A DNA stretch of 64,000 nt from Desulfuromonadaceae bacterium (GCA_028687585.1 JAQTZV010000018.1:50448-114447); one strand, 5' to 3'; shown: positions 25,997 to 35,020, numbered from the stretch's first letter. Made by a program: numbers and translations. The notes: generated by a model from the letters alone, not told the origin.

Positions 25997-28944
25997 AGTG
26001 ATCTCCCCTCTTGCGAATCTCTGGTATTGCGGGCGGAGCTGCCGATGATGTCGAGGAAGGCTCCAACCCGAGTCTCGACCCCTGCGTGAGCGGTGTGGGA
26101 ATCAATTTCGAGGTAACAGTAGGTGGTTCCCGCCAACTCCTGCCGGACGCCGTGATAGATGCTCACGTCCGGCGCACAGTTGTAGGCGGAGACCAGGCAA
26201 ACATAGAAATTCGGGGTGCTCTTCGCATAGGTCACCGCTTTCATGATCTGCTGCGTGAAACGCCAGGTGTTCATCGGGTGCATCCCCGGCGGAGGGGTCG
26301 GCAGCATATCGGCCGAGATCACGTGGTAGCCGCGGCTGGTGATCTTTTTCGGCAGCGCAAAGTTCACCTCCTGGGCGCATACCGTGTACGGCCGCCCTGC
26401 AAGAATGACGGTGGGCTCACCGGCGATTTTCGCGAGCTCGCTGCTCCCCCTTTGCTCAAGTGCTGCCATGAAGGCGCGCTGGTGGGCGATGGCCTTGTGG
26501 AAAGCGGCGACAACCTCCTCAGCCGGGATGTTTAGCGCCGGGGAGAGGTGCCGTACCAGTTCCGCCGCCGTGCCTTCGATTTGCAGCGGGGTGGCAAAAA
26601 GCAGCGCCGGAGCAAATATCTTCTGCTGGATGTGCTTGTACTGATTCCTCACCATGTCGCCGACCATGCCGGTGGTCCCGCAGGCAAACGAGAACGGGAA
26701 TCCGGGTTCGGCAATCAGCGTGACGACGTTGGGCAGGAAAATGAAATCGACCCCCTTGTCCTTCAGGTCGTGTAATGCCCCGTGCGCAATCTGGGCCGGA
26801 TAGCACACCGTTGCCATGGTCTTCTCGTTGCCTTCCTTGCAGATATCGGACATTACCAGCTCATAACCGAGCCCGTTGATCAAGCTGGCGAAGAAGGGAA
26901 ACATTTCGTAGGCGGTAAGAGCCATTGCCAAGCCTATTTTCCCTCTGGGCCTTACCGGCTGTCGCACGCCGAACTCCTTGAAGATAAGATCGTTTCGTAT
27001 CGCCACCAGATCGGTCCCCTCCTTCAGGCCCTTGGTCTTATGGCGTTCGTTGTCGTATTTGGAACAAAGCCCTCCGAAGGGGAATCTGTTCCCCCGAACG
27101 CTGATCATCTGGATCTCGCAGAAGTTATCGCAGGTTTTGCAGGTGAATGTAGTGTCGATACCGATCTCACCCTCAAGCAGGCTTTCCATGCGATACGCTC
27201 TTCGCTCCAGTTCGTTCTTGTCCAAAAGATCCTTTACCATGAGGCAGGTGCCGACCGCGCCCATGAGTTCCGGATAGGGCGGGACGATGATGTTCTTGCC
27301 GAGCCTTGCCGCCATCGCCAGGCCGACGGAGCGATTGAGCGCCACCCCCCCCTGGAAGAGGATGTGCTTACCAACGGCGCGCGCTCCGACGATACGACTG
27401 ATGTAGTTGTCGGCTATGGAGTACACCAGTCCGCCGATGACATCTTCGGTCTCTCCGCCTTGCTGCAGGGCGCTGCGCAGATCGGTATTGATGAAGGCGG
27501 CGCAACGCTCTCCGAAGGCGATCGGCTGGCGGCTTTTTTCGGCCAGATCGCTGATCCGTGTGACAGGAACGTTCAGATCCGCCGACGCCGCCTCCTCCAG
27601 AAAGCTTCCGGTGCCGGCGGAGCATCCTTCGTTCATGGCATAATCCACCGGTATCCCCTTGGCAAAGGAGATGAACTTGGAGTCCTGGCCACCGATCTCG
27701 AAAACGGTATCGACCTCCGGCGCCTCCTTAGCCGCTGCCCTGGCATGGGAGAGAATCTCGTTCAAACTCGGGCAGCCGTCCAGATACACGGAAACCATTT
27801 CGCGTCCCGACCCTGTCGAACCAGCTTGCACGATGTTGGGCCGGATTCCCTTTGCCTGACTGAGCAGCTCCTGAAGGCAGTTTTTGGTGGCCAGCACCGG
27901 GTTGCCGTGCGTTCTCAGGTAGACACTGGCATCGACGGTATCTTTGGCGATGTTGTACAGGACGGCCTTGGTCGTGGTCGACCCCGCGTCCACACCGAGG
28001 ATGTACGAGTCCTCAGCCGAGACCGTGCGCTCCCCCCTTGGCTTGACCCGGTAGTCGAGCAGACCGGATGCATCCTCAAGTGGTTTGAGGAAGGCAAGGG
28101 AAAACTCCTTCAAGCGAAGCCACTGCCCTGCCGGCGGCGCGAGCTCGGCATCAGCAAGCTCCCTGGCTAAAAACGCACCGCCGAATGCTTCCAGGAAGGG
28201 GCTCTGCTCAAGTACGGTGATTTCCTTGCCACCCAAAAGCTCGGAGAGTTTGGCGATAAACGGTCCGTTGCCGGACACCCCCCCGATGACCACAATCCTT
28301 TCCGAGGGCCACTGGGAACTTTCGATCATGCGCTGAATCTTTCGCGCCAGGTCGTAGACCAGCGAGGCCGCTATATCCGCCGTGCCGCACTCGCCCTTGT
28401 TCAGCTTGTGGGTCGCGTCGGACTTGCAATGAACCGAGCATCGTGTAGCAAGCTTCACCGTTTTTCCGCTACGACTTTTTTCTATGCCTTCTTCAAGGGT
28501 GAGATCCATGCGGTTGAACTGCTGCACCAGAAATTCACCCGTTCCGGCGGCACACTTGTCTGTGGAAGATATGTTTTTTATGATGCCGTTTTTTACCGTA
28601 TACAAGCTGAAGGTCTCTCCCCCCAGAGACAGGAGGATATCCGGCCTCATGTCCAAGGAGGCCAGCGCCTTCTCTATGCACTCCGTCTCCGAACGACCGG
28701 CAACGTCGAGAAGCGACTGTGCCGTCTCACCCACTGCGACAACGTGTCTATCCGCGTTGGAGCCTTTTGCCGAAATGATCTCATGAAGCACACTGTGGGG
28801 ATCTCCGGCATGGCGCCTGACATCGACCGAGCAACTACCGTCCGCATGCAATTCGATCCATTTTATCGATACCGCTCCAATCTCCACACCGGTACAGCTC
28901 CCTGTCGTCAGACAGCAATCTTCCTTGCTCATGTCAACCGTCAT
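25993..28944 (-). CDS. BadF/HgdC-type ATPase activase with two ASKHA domains and DUF2229
   Basis: The 983-residue protein has two actin-like ATPase domains in tandem and a DUF2229/COG3580 region. Domain 1 (about 15-270): SSTDKCAAGTGEFL and RCSVHCKSD, cysteines typical of the bridging [4Fe-4S]. Domain 2 (about 315-570): LGVDAGSTTTKAVLYN, EIGGQDSKFI, NEGCSAGTGSFLEE and FGERCAAFINTDL. The C-terminal region has CKTCDNFCEI, VCYPAQIAHG, ILAGRPYTVCAQEVNFALP and LEIDSHTAHAGVETRVGAFLD. Such proteins use ATP to drive electrons to very low potential. A GAGGAG site precedes the ATG. An AraC-type regulator is divergent. Target reaction unknown. Confidence 0.88.
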   Translation of the reverse strand: MTVDMSKEDCCLTTGSCTGVEIGAVSIKWIELHADGSCSVDVRRHAGDPHSVLHEIISAKGSNADRHVVAVGETAQSLLDVAGRSETECIEKALASLDMRPDILLSLGGETFSLYTVKNGIIKNISSTDKCAAGTGEFLVQQFNRMDLTLEEGIEKSRSGKTVKLATRCSVHCKSDATHKLNKGECGTADIAASLVYDLARKIQRMIESSQWPSERIVVIGGVSGNGPFIAKLSELLGGKEITVLEQSPFLEAFGGAFLARELADAELAPPAGQWLRLKEFSLAFLKPLEDASGLLDYRVKPRGERTVSAEDSYILGVDAGSTTTKAVLYNIAKDTVDASVYLRTHGNPVLATKNCLQELLSQAKGIRPNIVQAGSTGSGREMVSVYLDGCPSLNEILSHARAAAKEAPEVDTVFEIGGQDSKFISFAKGIPVDYAMNEGCSAGTGSFLEEAASADLNVPVTRISDLAEKSRQPIAFGERCAAFINTDLRSALQQGGETEDVIGGLVYSIADNYISRIVGARAVGKHILFQGGVALNRSVGLAMAARLGKNIIVPPYPELMGAVGTCLMVKDLLDKNELERRAYRMESLLEGEIGIDTTFTCKTCDNFCEIQMISVRGNRFPFGGLCSKYDNERHKTKGLKEGTDLVAIRNDLIFKEFGVRQPVRPRGKIGLAMALTAYEMFPFFASLINGLGYELVMSDICKEGNEKTMATVCYPAQIAHGALHDLKDKGVDFIFLPNVVTLIAEPGFPFSFACGTTGMVGDMVRNQYKHIQQKIFAPALLFATPLQIEGTAAELVRHLSPALNIPAEEVVAAFHKAIAHQRAFMAALEQRGSSELAKIAGEPTVILAGRPYTVCAQEVNFALPKKITSRGYHVISADMLPTPPPGMHPMNTWRFTQQIMKAVTYAKSTPNFYVCLVSAYNCAPDVSIYHGVRQELAGTTYCYLEIDSHTAHAGVETRVGAFLDIIGSSARNTRDSQEGRSL

Positions 28945-29172
28945 ACCTGTCTCCTCGCCGAAAAATAGAGAGTGGCCGAACGACCATACGACCAGATTCC
29001 GGTAAAAGTTTTAGCAGCTTTGCACATTGGCGGCTACGGAGGTTCGTCCGGAATTGCGTAGTTTTCGTCCAAAAGATGTCTTTTCTATGCTAGGATAAGC
29101 ACTCGGCATTCTCACCCGATCTACGGGTGACAGCGGCCGTCAAACTTACCTTTACTGTCGGGAGGACTCCAG

Positions 29173-30132
29173 GTGGACGTGCTAAGTGACATCCTCGCTT
29201 CCGTATCGATGAAATTCAGCATGATTGGGACGGTACGTCTCTCGGAACCTGTAGCGCTCCAATGGTTTGGCGCACACCCGGACGAACCGACGGCGACCTG
29301 CCTCAGTCTGGTCGAGGGGGAACCCCTCTGGTTGTCCGATCGCAGTCGAGTTCGGCTGCAGATGAAGGCAGGGGACACCCTCTTTCTCACCAAGGATGCC
29401 GACATCGTCTTGTCCAGCCACGGTGAAGCGGAACCAGCCAACATACCGTTCATCTGGGAAAAACTCGGCCTCCCCCCTCCTTCCCTTGACAACAGGCAGC
29501 CCGCCCCCGTGCGTATCAAGTGGGGTGGAGGCGGCAGAGAATCGCTACTCCTCGTCCTTGCTTTCGGCATGGACGGCGGCCAAGAGCACCCTCTCGTGGG
29601 CGCCTTGCCGGCCGTCTCTCTCTTACGCGCCGAAGAAGGGCACTTTTCCCCATGGATCGCTCCAGCCACAGAGTTCCTCGCCTTGGAGGAACACAGCGCG
29701 CAGCCGGGTTTCGCAGTCACTGCGCGTGTGCTGGCGGAGTTGATTTTCGTAAGTTATGTTCGCACTCTGGTGCTAAGAACCGACACCGCGCCAATCGGCT
29801 GGCTCAAGGGACTGACGGATCAGAGGCTGGCACGGGCACTGGCCGCCTTGCACAGAAACCCTGCGAATCAATGGACGGTAGCAAGTTTGGCTGAGGTAGC
29901 GTGCATGTCGCGCAGCTCATTTGCCTTGCGTTTTGCCGATCTCGTCGGTCAGTCACCCATCGAATATCTCACTTCCTGGCGCGTGTATTTGGCGCGCCAG
30001 CGTCTAAAAGAAGGCAATTGCAAGGTAGCGCGATTGGCCGAAGAGCTCGGTTACACCTCGGAGGCCGTCTTCAGACAGACCTTCAAGAGACACACAGGGG
30101 TCTCCCCCAGTCGTTTCGCCGCCGATCGATGA
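29173..30132 (+). CDS. AraC family transcriptional regulator
   Basis: The 319-residue protein starts at a GTG seven bases after GGAGG. An N-terminal cupin-like sensor (about 10-190) is followed by a double helix-turn-helix: NQWTVASLAEVACMSRSSFALRFADLVGQSPIEYLTSWRVYLARQRL and CKVARLAEELGYTSEAVFRQTFKRHTGVSPSRFAADR, the AraC signature. It is transcribed away from the activase operon across a 228-base gap and is the likely regulator of that operon or of the oxidoreductase at 30305-31069, which converges on it. Ligand unknown. Confidence 0.88.
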   Translation: MDVLSDILASVSMKFSMIGTVRLSEPVALQWFGAHPDEPTATCLSLVEGEPLWLSDRSRVRLQMKAGDTLFLTKDADIVLSSHGEAEPANIPFIWEKLGLPPPSLDNRQPAPVRIKWGGGGRESLLLVLAFGMDGGQEHPLVGALPAVSLLRAEEGHFSPWIAPATEFLALEEHSAQPGFAVTARVLAELIFVSYVRTLVLRTDTAPIGWLKGLTDQRLARALAALHRNPANQWTVASLAEVACMSRSSFALRFADLVGQSPIEYLTSWRVYLARQRLKEGNCKVARLAEELGYTSEAVFRQTFKRHTGVSPSRFAADR

Positions 30133-30244
30133 GCGCGGTCGGCAGTCTGCTGGGCAAACAGAGATTAGATTGGATGAGGGTGACAGCGTGCCGCCCGAGT
30201 GACCGACATGATGAACGGCGGACTGGGATTCGTTGTCGGGAGGC

Positions 30245-30274
30245 TGCCCCTGAACCGCTCAGGGTTCAGGGGCA
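30245..30274. terminator. Hairpin between convergent araC-type and NmrA-like genes
   Basis: TGCCCCTGAAC and GTTCAGGGGCA form a perfect 11-bp stem with an 8-base loop. It lies between two convergent genes and would serve both strands, though neither side has a strong T-run. Confidence 0.5.
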
Positions 30275-30304
30275 GGTTAAGGTAGTGACGGCGGCGATCG
30301 TTCG

Positions 30305-31069
30305 TCAGGCCTTAGCCGCCTTCACCGTCCAGTGGCGCCTGAGGTGGCGGGGATTTTCCAACTCGTCCACGATCGCGACTGCCAGGTCCTCGATGGAAAT
30401 CCCTGCGGGGACTCCGTCCTCCATGAGGAGCTCTTCGCCACCGAGTACGTAGCGCCCCGTCCGCTCTCCCGGCATCAGGTTTGCCGCAGGCGACAAAAAG
30501 GTCCAGTTGAAGCCGGTGTCGTGCTCGAACAACAGCCAGGCGATGCGCGCCGCCTGCGGGACGACCTTCAGGTGGTCTTCGATAAAGCGCCGGTAATCCT
30601 CCTCGGAAGAAAGGCTGAGGTTGGTGGCTTTGGTGAACCATTCCTTCAGTTCCGCAGGAGCGGAGTCCAACATCTTCCGCATGGCCTGTCCATCGTCGAC
30701 CAGCTGAACTCCCGGCGCGACGTACAAGCTTCCGCATCCACCCACGTACAGGAACTGTTTCAGGCGGGCCTGCTTCGCGGCGGCAATCATGACGCGGGTC
30801 GCTTCCACGATGGCCTTGTAGGGGTTGGCATCCACACCAGGGTCGTGCCCTACGTTGTAGGCGCTGACCACAGCCTCATGAGGTGCCAGTACTCCGGTCA
30901 GAGCCGGCAGGTCCATAACATCCGCCGCGCGCAGCGTCAATCCCGGCTGCGCCTTCAGCTTCTTTTCAGGGTTGCGGGCAATCGCGGTCACCGCGTGACC
31001 GCGCCGCAAGGCTTCCGATACGACCCGCGAACCTACGTTGCCGGTCGCTCCAATTACTGCCAGTTTCAT
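30305..31069 (-). CDS. NAD(P)-binding, NmrA-like protein
   Basis: The 254-residue protein begins MKLAVIGATGNVGSRVVSEALRRGHAVTAIARNP, an NAD(P)-binding Rossmann motif (GATGNVG). It belongs to the atypical short-chain dehydrogenase group with NmrA-like and YwnB-like members, which act as redox sensors or reductases. LYVGGCGSLYVAPG stands where SDR enzymes have the Ser, and a classical YxxxK is not obvious, so catalysis is uncertain. An AGGAGATG-type ribosome site precedes it. It stands alone between the AraC-type regulator and the methyltransferase remnant. Confidence 0.82.
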   Translation of the reverse strand: MKLAVIGATGNVGSRVVSEALRRGHAVTAIARNPEKKLKAQPGLTLRAADVMDLPALTGVLAPHEAVVSAYNVGHDPGVDANPYKAIVEATRVMIAAAKQARLKQFLYVGGCGSLYVAPGVQLVDDGQAMRKMLDSAPAELKEWFTKATNLSLSSEEDYRRFIEDHLKVVPQAARIAWLLFEHDTGFNWTFLSPAANLMPGERTGRYVLGGEELLMEDGVPAGISIEDLAVAIVDELENPRHLRRHWTVKAAKA

Positions 31070-31155
31070 AACATCTCCTCCTTATTCTTCATCTTTAGTT
31101 CGCACATCTCTTCAACTAAATCCGTTCCTTTCGAATCGACCAAAACCGGTGGCGA

Positions 31156-31255
31156 TCAGGCATGGTATTTGCGGACAGAGTGGAACATCGCGCGCGTTTT
31201 CAACCGGAGCCCTCAGGACGTCGCCGGTCATGTTAACGGCCGGGAAATATCGGCC
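31156..31255 (-). pseudogene. C-terminal remnant of a second uroporphyrinogen-decarboxylase-like methyltransferase
   Basis: On the minus strand APVENAR runs, after a frame slip, into MFHSVRKYHA and a stop. This matches the end of the intact neighbour (APVENVRAMFQSVHKYSV). Little more can be aligned upstream, so most of the gene is gone. The rest of 31070-31512 holds no supported gene. Confidence 0.6.
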
Positions 31256-31512
31256 TTCTTTCCTCGCTAAATCGAGCATCACTCCCTTCCGACCTACCGT
31301 TGTGCGGAGCGCGGTAAAGAGAGCCGCCTCATGGCTCACTCCGTCCGCCTCGCTCATGTCATGGTTGATTTTGACCGCCTCTTACCGTGCACGACCGCGA
31401 TGACACCGTTTCGGCTCATGGTACGGCAGGGCCAGCAACCTTTTCCAGCCATTGGATCCGGCGCCCCCCCTCGACCAGGCACTGCCTCAGGAGCAATGAC
31501 CCCGGCATAAGT

Positions 31513-32763
31513 TCACACCGAGTACTTATGAACCGACTGAAACATGGCTCGTACATTCTCTACCGGAGCTTCATCGGGTATTCCTATTGATCCATCCAGA
31601 ATAAATCCGCCATCCTTGCCGACCTTCTCGATAAGGCGGCGGCATTCCGCATCGACCTGCTCGGGAGTCCCTGTCGTCAGCAGCGAAGCCGGGACGTTTC
31701 CGCGTAGACAGACCGTTTTACCCAGCACCTCTTTGGCTTTGACAAGATCGGTGTGCTCAAACCAGTAGACGGCCTTGCCTGCCGGGATATCACCTATGAT
31801 TTCCAGACGGCTGGTGCAGTTCGCTTCCCACAACACGACCGGAATCAGATCATTCTCGATTAAACCGAGTAGCAGCCGCTGAAATGTCGGCCACCAAAGA
31901 GTTTTAAACTGCTGCACAGACATGAATCCATCCGGCCCCCAGTGGATGGGGATAAAGACAAATTTGTTGCCGGTCATCCGTGCCGCGCCGATTGCTCCGC
32001 GCAGCAAAAATACCAACACCTTTTCCATCGCTTCGATTAGTTTCTCAGGACGACGGCGAATATCGGTCAATATCCCTTTGGCCCCACGGAAATAATCTCC
32101 GAAAAAATCGAGCGGTGCAGGCGCTACTGCACCGAATGACTCGGGATACCCCTGAGCGGTCATTTCTTGACCAAAAGTCATACATTTCATCATCAGACTT
32201 TGAGCTTCCTGAGCCGCCTTCTGAATAGCTTCAAAAGAGCGGGCAATCTCTGGATTGGCCAACTGGGCGACAAGCGGGCCTGAAGCTATAGTCACATACA
32301 TGTTGCCGGGCAATACCGGGAAATGCGCAAACCCCTCATAAGCCTCGGCAACGCGAGGCATGTATTTGTTAAGATAGAATCCGGTCGGGTCAAAGATGAA
32401 ATCATCGTACTCATCTGCCGTCATATACTCCTTATCCAGAAACTGAAAAGAGTGGTTGTCGCTGACTCCATGCCCCGGCCACTGCAACTGTTTATAGCCG
32501 GTAGCGTCAAGCGACGGTCCCAGCATGGTCAGAAACGGCGAGATATATGAATCAGGATCCAATTCGATTACCGCTTTGCGCATGAGGTTGCAGGAGGTGT
32601 TATAGTCGTAGAAAAGATCTCGACAGCTGACGCCGCCATATTTTGCCAACCAGAAGGTGGCGAAGAAGGAGGTGGGGACCCGATCGGTCGGACGCAATTC
32701 AACGGCATCCATGATGCGTTTCGATTTTTCGGTGTAACGGGTTTCTCCGGTGATATCGGACAT
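31513..32763 (-). CDS. Uroporphyrinogen decarboxylase-like methyltransferase (MtaA/MT-I type)
   Basis: The 416-residue protein has the TIM-barrel family features of UroD-like corrinoid methyltransferases: RIMDAVELRPTDRVPTS at the N-terminus and LRGNVPASLLTTGTPEQVDAECRRLIEKVGKDGGFILDGSIGIPDEAPVENVRAM at the C-terminus. Such proteins move methyl groups to or from a corrinoid protein, for example in O-demethylation of methoxylated aromatics. The corrinoid protein gene lies directly upstream (three bases between) and the MFS gene overlaps that one, so the three form an operon. True uroporphyrinogen decarboxylase is unlikely given this context. Confidence 0.83.
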   Translation of the reverse strand: MSDITGETRYTEKSKRIMDAVELRPTDRVPTSFFATFWLAKYGGVSCRDLFYDYNTSCNLMRKAVIELDPDSYISPFLTMLGPSLDATGYKQLQWPGHGVSDNHSFQFLDKEYMTADEYDDFIFDPTGFYLNKYMPRVAEAYEGFAHFPVLPGNMYVTIASGPLVAQLANPEIARSFEAIQKAAQEAQSLMMKCMTFGQEMTAQGYPESFGAVAPAPLDFFGDYFRGAKGILTDIRRRPEKLIEAMEKVLVFLLRGAIGAARMTGNKFVFIPIHWGPDGFMSVQQFKTLWWPTFQRLLLGLIENDLIPVVLWEANCTSRLEIIGDIPAGKAVYWFEHTDLVKAKEVLGKTVCLRGNVPASLLTTGTPEQVDAECRRLIEKVGKDGGFILDGSIGIPDEAPVENVRAMFQSVHKYSV

Positions 32764-32766
32764 GGA

Positions 32767-33417
32767 TTATTCTCCTCCTGTGGTGGATTTACGACAAAAA
32801 TTGACTGCATCGACTGCATTCAAACCGTATGCATCAGCCCCGGTATAGGCACGGATCGTCTCGTCGATCTGACCGCCACCAATCTGAATCTTCAAACCAT
32901 TTCGCAGGCCAGAGACCTCGATGGCCTCGATGGTTTCTTTCATGGAATCGAAGGCCAATGTCAGGAAACCGCTCAGGCAGATCACCTGCGGTTGGAAGGC
33001 TTGTATCTCGTCCAGGAAGGTGGACACCGGCACATCGATGCCGATATCCTTTACCTCGAAGCCGTTGATATCCAGCATAAAGGTAACAATATTCTTGCCG
33101 ATGTCGTGCAGGTCACCATGCACCGTTCCGATCAGTACCTTACCGAGTTTTCGGGACGGTTTGTTAGGTGAATCGATGATAAGCGGTTTTGCCATGACAC
33201 CGATCTGATCGAGCACTTCACCGGCCAGGATCAATTCTGGCAGAAAATACTCACCCTCCTCGAAGCGTTTACCGACGATGTCCATTGCCTCCCGGCAGAG
33301 TGCAAGCACCTGTAATGGGTCTACACCGCAATCCAGCAGCTCTTTCGCTAATGCCAGTGCATCGTCTTCCTCCATGTCAGCTACCAGGTCAATAAGACGC
33401 TTTTCATTTTCATCCAT
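32767..33417 (-). CDS. Corrinoid (cobalamin-binding) protein for methyl transfer
   Basis: The protein has the two domains of MtaC/MtbC-like corrinoid proteins: an N-terminal four-helix cap (about 1-85) and a B12-binding Rossmann domain with GTVHGDLHDIGKNIV (Asp-x-His-x-x-Gly, His104 being the expected cobalt ligand), SGFLTLAF and the glycine-rich IQIGGG. I start at the ATG at 33417 (MDENEKRLIDL), which has a GTGAGG site; it gives 216 residues. The gene overlaps the end of the MFS gene. It would carry the methyl group taken by the UroD-like partner. No reductive activator (RACo) or second methyltransferase is visible nearby. Confidence 0.88.
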   Translation of the reverse strand: MDENEKRLIDLVADMEEDDALALAKELLDCGVDPLQVLALCREAMDIVGKRFEEGEYFLPELILAGEVLDQIGVMAKPLIIDSPNKPSRKLGKVLIGTVHGDLHDIGKNIVTFMLDINGFEVKDIGIDVPVSTFLDEIQAFQPQVICLSGFLTLAFDSMKETIEAIEVSGLRNGLKIQIGGGQIDETIRAYTGADAYGLNAVDAVNFCRKSTTGGE

Positions 33418-33425
33418 GCTCAACC

Positions 33426-34748
33426 TCACTTTAAGTTTATTTCCATCCTATGCACTGGCGCCGCCACGCACAGCAAGCAGACCAGGCCGACGGCAGCGGC
33501 GCAGAGCGCGAGCAAAAAGGCGATATGATAGCTTCCGGTGGCATCGTAGATCGTCCCGGCAATGAAGGCCCCGAAGTTACCGAGGGCACTGACAATCATC
33601 ATGAGCCCCATGATCTTCGGGTACTCCCTACGCCCGAAATAGGAGGAGGTAAGCGTCATCCACCCCACCATGGTGGCGCCGTTTCCGAGACCGAAGACGA
33701 TGGAGTAGACAAAGGCGACAGGTGCGGTGACGGTGAAGCGCAGCATCACCATGCTCAGGAGCAGGACACCAGCGGCGACAACCGCGAGATGTTTCATGTC
33801 GAAGCGTAACGCCAGGGCTCCGATGACGACGTTTCCCAAGGTCCCGGTCCCGGCCATAACGCCCAGAGTGGCGGCCGCGGTCCCGGCGCCGATCCCGATT
33901 CCCTCCAGGAAGGCAACCTGGTGGGTAAAAATAACCGACATAATGAACATCGACATGGTGGCGGCTGTCACCACCAGCCAGAAGGCTCGCGTCTTCACCG
34001 CCTCCTGCACGGAAAAATCAACTGATGTCAGGTACTGCTGCGTCCTCAGGAGCGCCCTCGGCTCCTCGACTTCTGCAACGACATTCCCGTCCGGAACCTG
34101 ACCGAGTTCCTCCGGGGTATCTCTGACAAACATGAAGGGAACGACGACGGCCAGCACAAGGGCGAGGCAGGCCAGGGCCTGGTAGGCCACGCGCCAGCCG
34201 AGGTTGGTAATGATCGCCATGAGTGCCGGGATCAAGATAATCCCCCCGCAGCCCCCGGAAGCTACGATCCCCCCCAAAGCCACCGCCACCTTCTTCCGAA
34301 ACCAGTTGGTAGCGACTGTGGTCGCCGCAAGCGTTCCTCCGAGGCCGGTTCCGATCCCGAGGAGCCCACCGTAGGCCAGGTACAGTTGCCAGGGTTTATT
34401 GTGAAAAGCCAGCAGCAGTAACCCCATCACCGTCAAGATGTTGCCGAGATAGAGCGCCTTGCGGGGACCGTATTTTGCGATAAACATGCCGGCCAGCGGA
34501 GCGGAGAGACTCATTACTACCGTAAGTGCAGTTGCGGCACCGGAGACCACCCCCCTGCTCCAGCCGAACTCGCGACAGATCGAAGGAATGAAGGCACCGA
34601 AGGAGAAAAGGACTCCCCCAGCGACCACGAAAATTACAAGTGAGCTAGCCGACAACGATTTCCAGCCGTAAAATCTAACCGCAGCAGCCTGATTCGCCAC
34701 CAGTGCAACTTCGCCGGCAGTGTCACCACCAACAGATGGTTTCTCCAT
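33426..34748 (-). CDS. MFS transporter, OFA/monocarboxylate-type
   Basis: The 440-residue membrane protein has about 12 hydrophobic helices and the MFS loop motif AGMFIAKYGPRKALYLGN between helices 2 and 3. The opening (YGWKSLSASSLVIFVVAGGVLFSFGAFIPSICREFGWSRG) is typical of oxalate/formate antiporter-like and monocarboxylate carriers. It is first gene of the corrinoid methyltransferase operon and lies behind a perfect TetR operator at 34801-34818. It probably imports the acidic or aromatic substrate of the pathway. A GGGGGAGAG site precedes the ATG. Confidence 0.88.
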   Translation of the reverse strand: MEKPSVGGDTAGEVALVANQAAAVRFYGWKSLSASSLVIFVVAGGVLFSFGAFIPSICREFGWSRGVVSGAATALTVVMSLSAPLAGMFIAKYGPRKALYLGNILTVMGLLLLAFHNKPWQLYLAYGGLLGIGTGLGGTLAATTVATNWFRKKVAVALGGIVASGGCGGIILIPALMAIITNLGWRVAYQALACLALVLAVVVPFMFVRDTPEELGQVPDGNVVAEVEEPRALLRTQQYLTSVDFSVQEAVKTRAFWLVVTAATMSMFIMSVIFTHQVAFLEGIGIGAGTAAATLGVMAGTGTLGNVVIGALALRFDMKHLAVVAAGVLLLSMVMLRFTVTAPVAFVYSIVFGLGNGATMVGWMTLTSSYFGRREYPKIMGLMMIVSALGNFGAFIAGTIYDATGSYHIAFLLALCAAAVGLVCLLCVAAPVHRMEINLK

Positions 34749-34800
34749 AAGCTCTCCCCCCTTTTTTGCCCGCGCCCAGCGTGACCCGAATGGCTTTTTA

Positions 34801-34854
34801 TGACTGAAATTTCAGTCATACTGATTTTTACATCACACATAGACAACTTGTCAA
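34801..34854 (-). promoter_or_regulatory. Promoter with TetR-type operator upstream of the MFS/corrinoid operon
   Basis: On the minus strand TTGACA (34849-34854) is followed after 18 bases by TAAAAA (34825-34830), and 6 bases later by the perfect palindrome TGACTGAAATTTCAGTCA (34801-34818). The sequence AACGTTTGACA before the -35 matches the etfB promoter. The operator would block transcription start. Confidence 0.75.
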
Positions 34855-34943
34855 ACGTTATTTTATATTCGCCTATCTATAAGGTCGCTTACTGCTGCTG
34901 TCGTACCTGACCGGACCACACTGGCTACAACGTGCATTTTATA

Positions 34944-34962
34944 TTGACTAAGTTTTCAGTCA
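34944..34962 (+). promoter_or_regulatory. Imperfect TetR-type operator upstream of the MerR-TetR gene
   Basis: TGACTAAGTTTTCAGTCA (34945-34962) differs from the consensus in the left half only. It overlaps TTGACT at 34944-34949, a possible -35, the same overlap as at the tetR gene at 15.7 kb. A -10 is not clear (TATGCA after 17 bases). Confidence 0.6.
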
Positions 34963-35020
34963 CTGCTATGCACGATACGTATTGCGCAGGCCAGACCAAA
35001 ATGCAGGGGAGGTGCCTCTT

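Noticed and set aside
26782-28170. 462-residue plus-strand ORF
   Set aside because: It is antisense to the activase gene with conserved ATPase motifs.
31513-32763. True uroporphyrinogen decarboxylase (hemE)
   Set aside because: The gene lies in an operon with a corrinoid protein and transporter, and the sequence fits the methyltransferase branch better.
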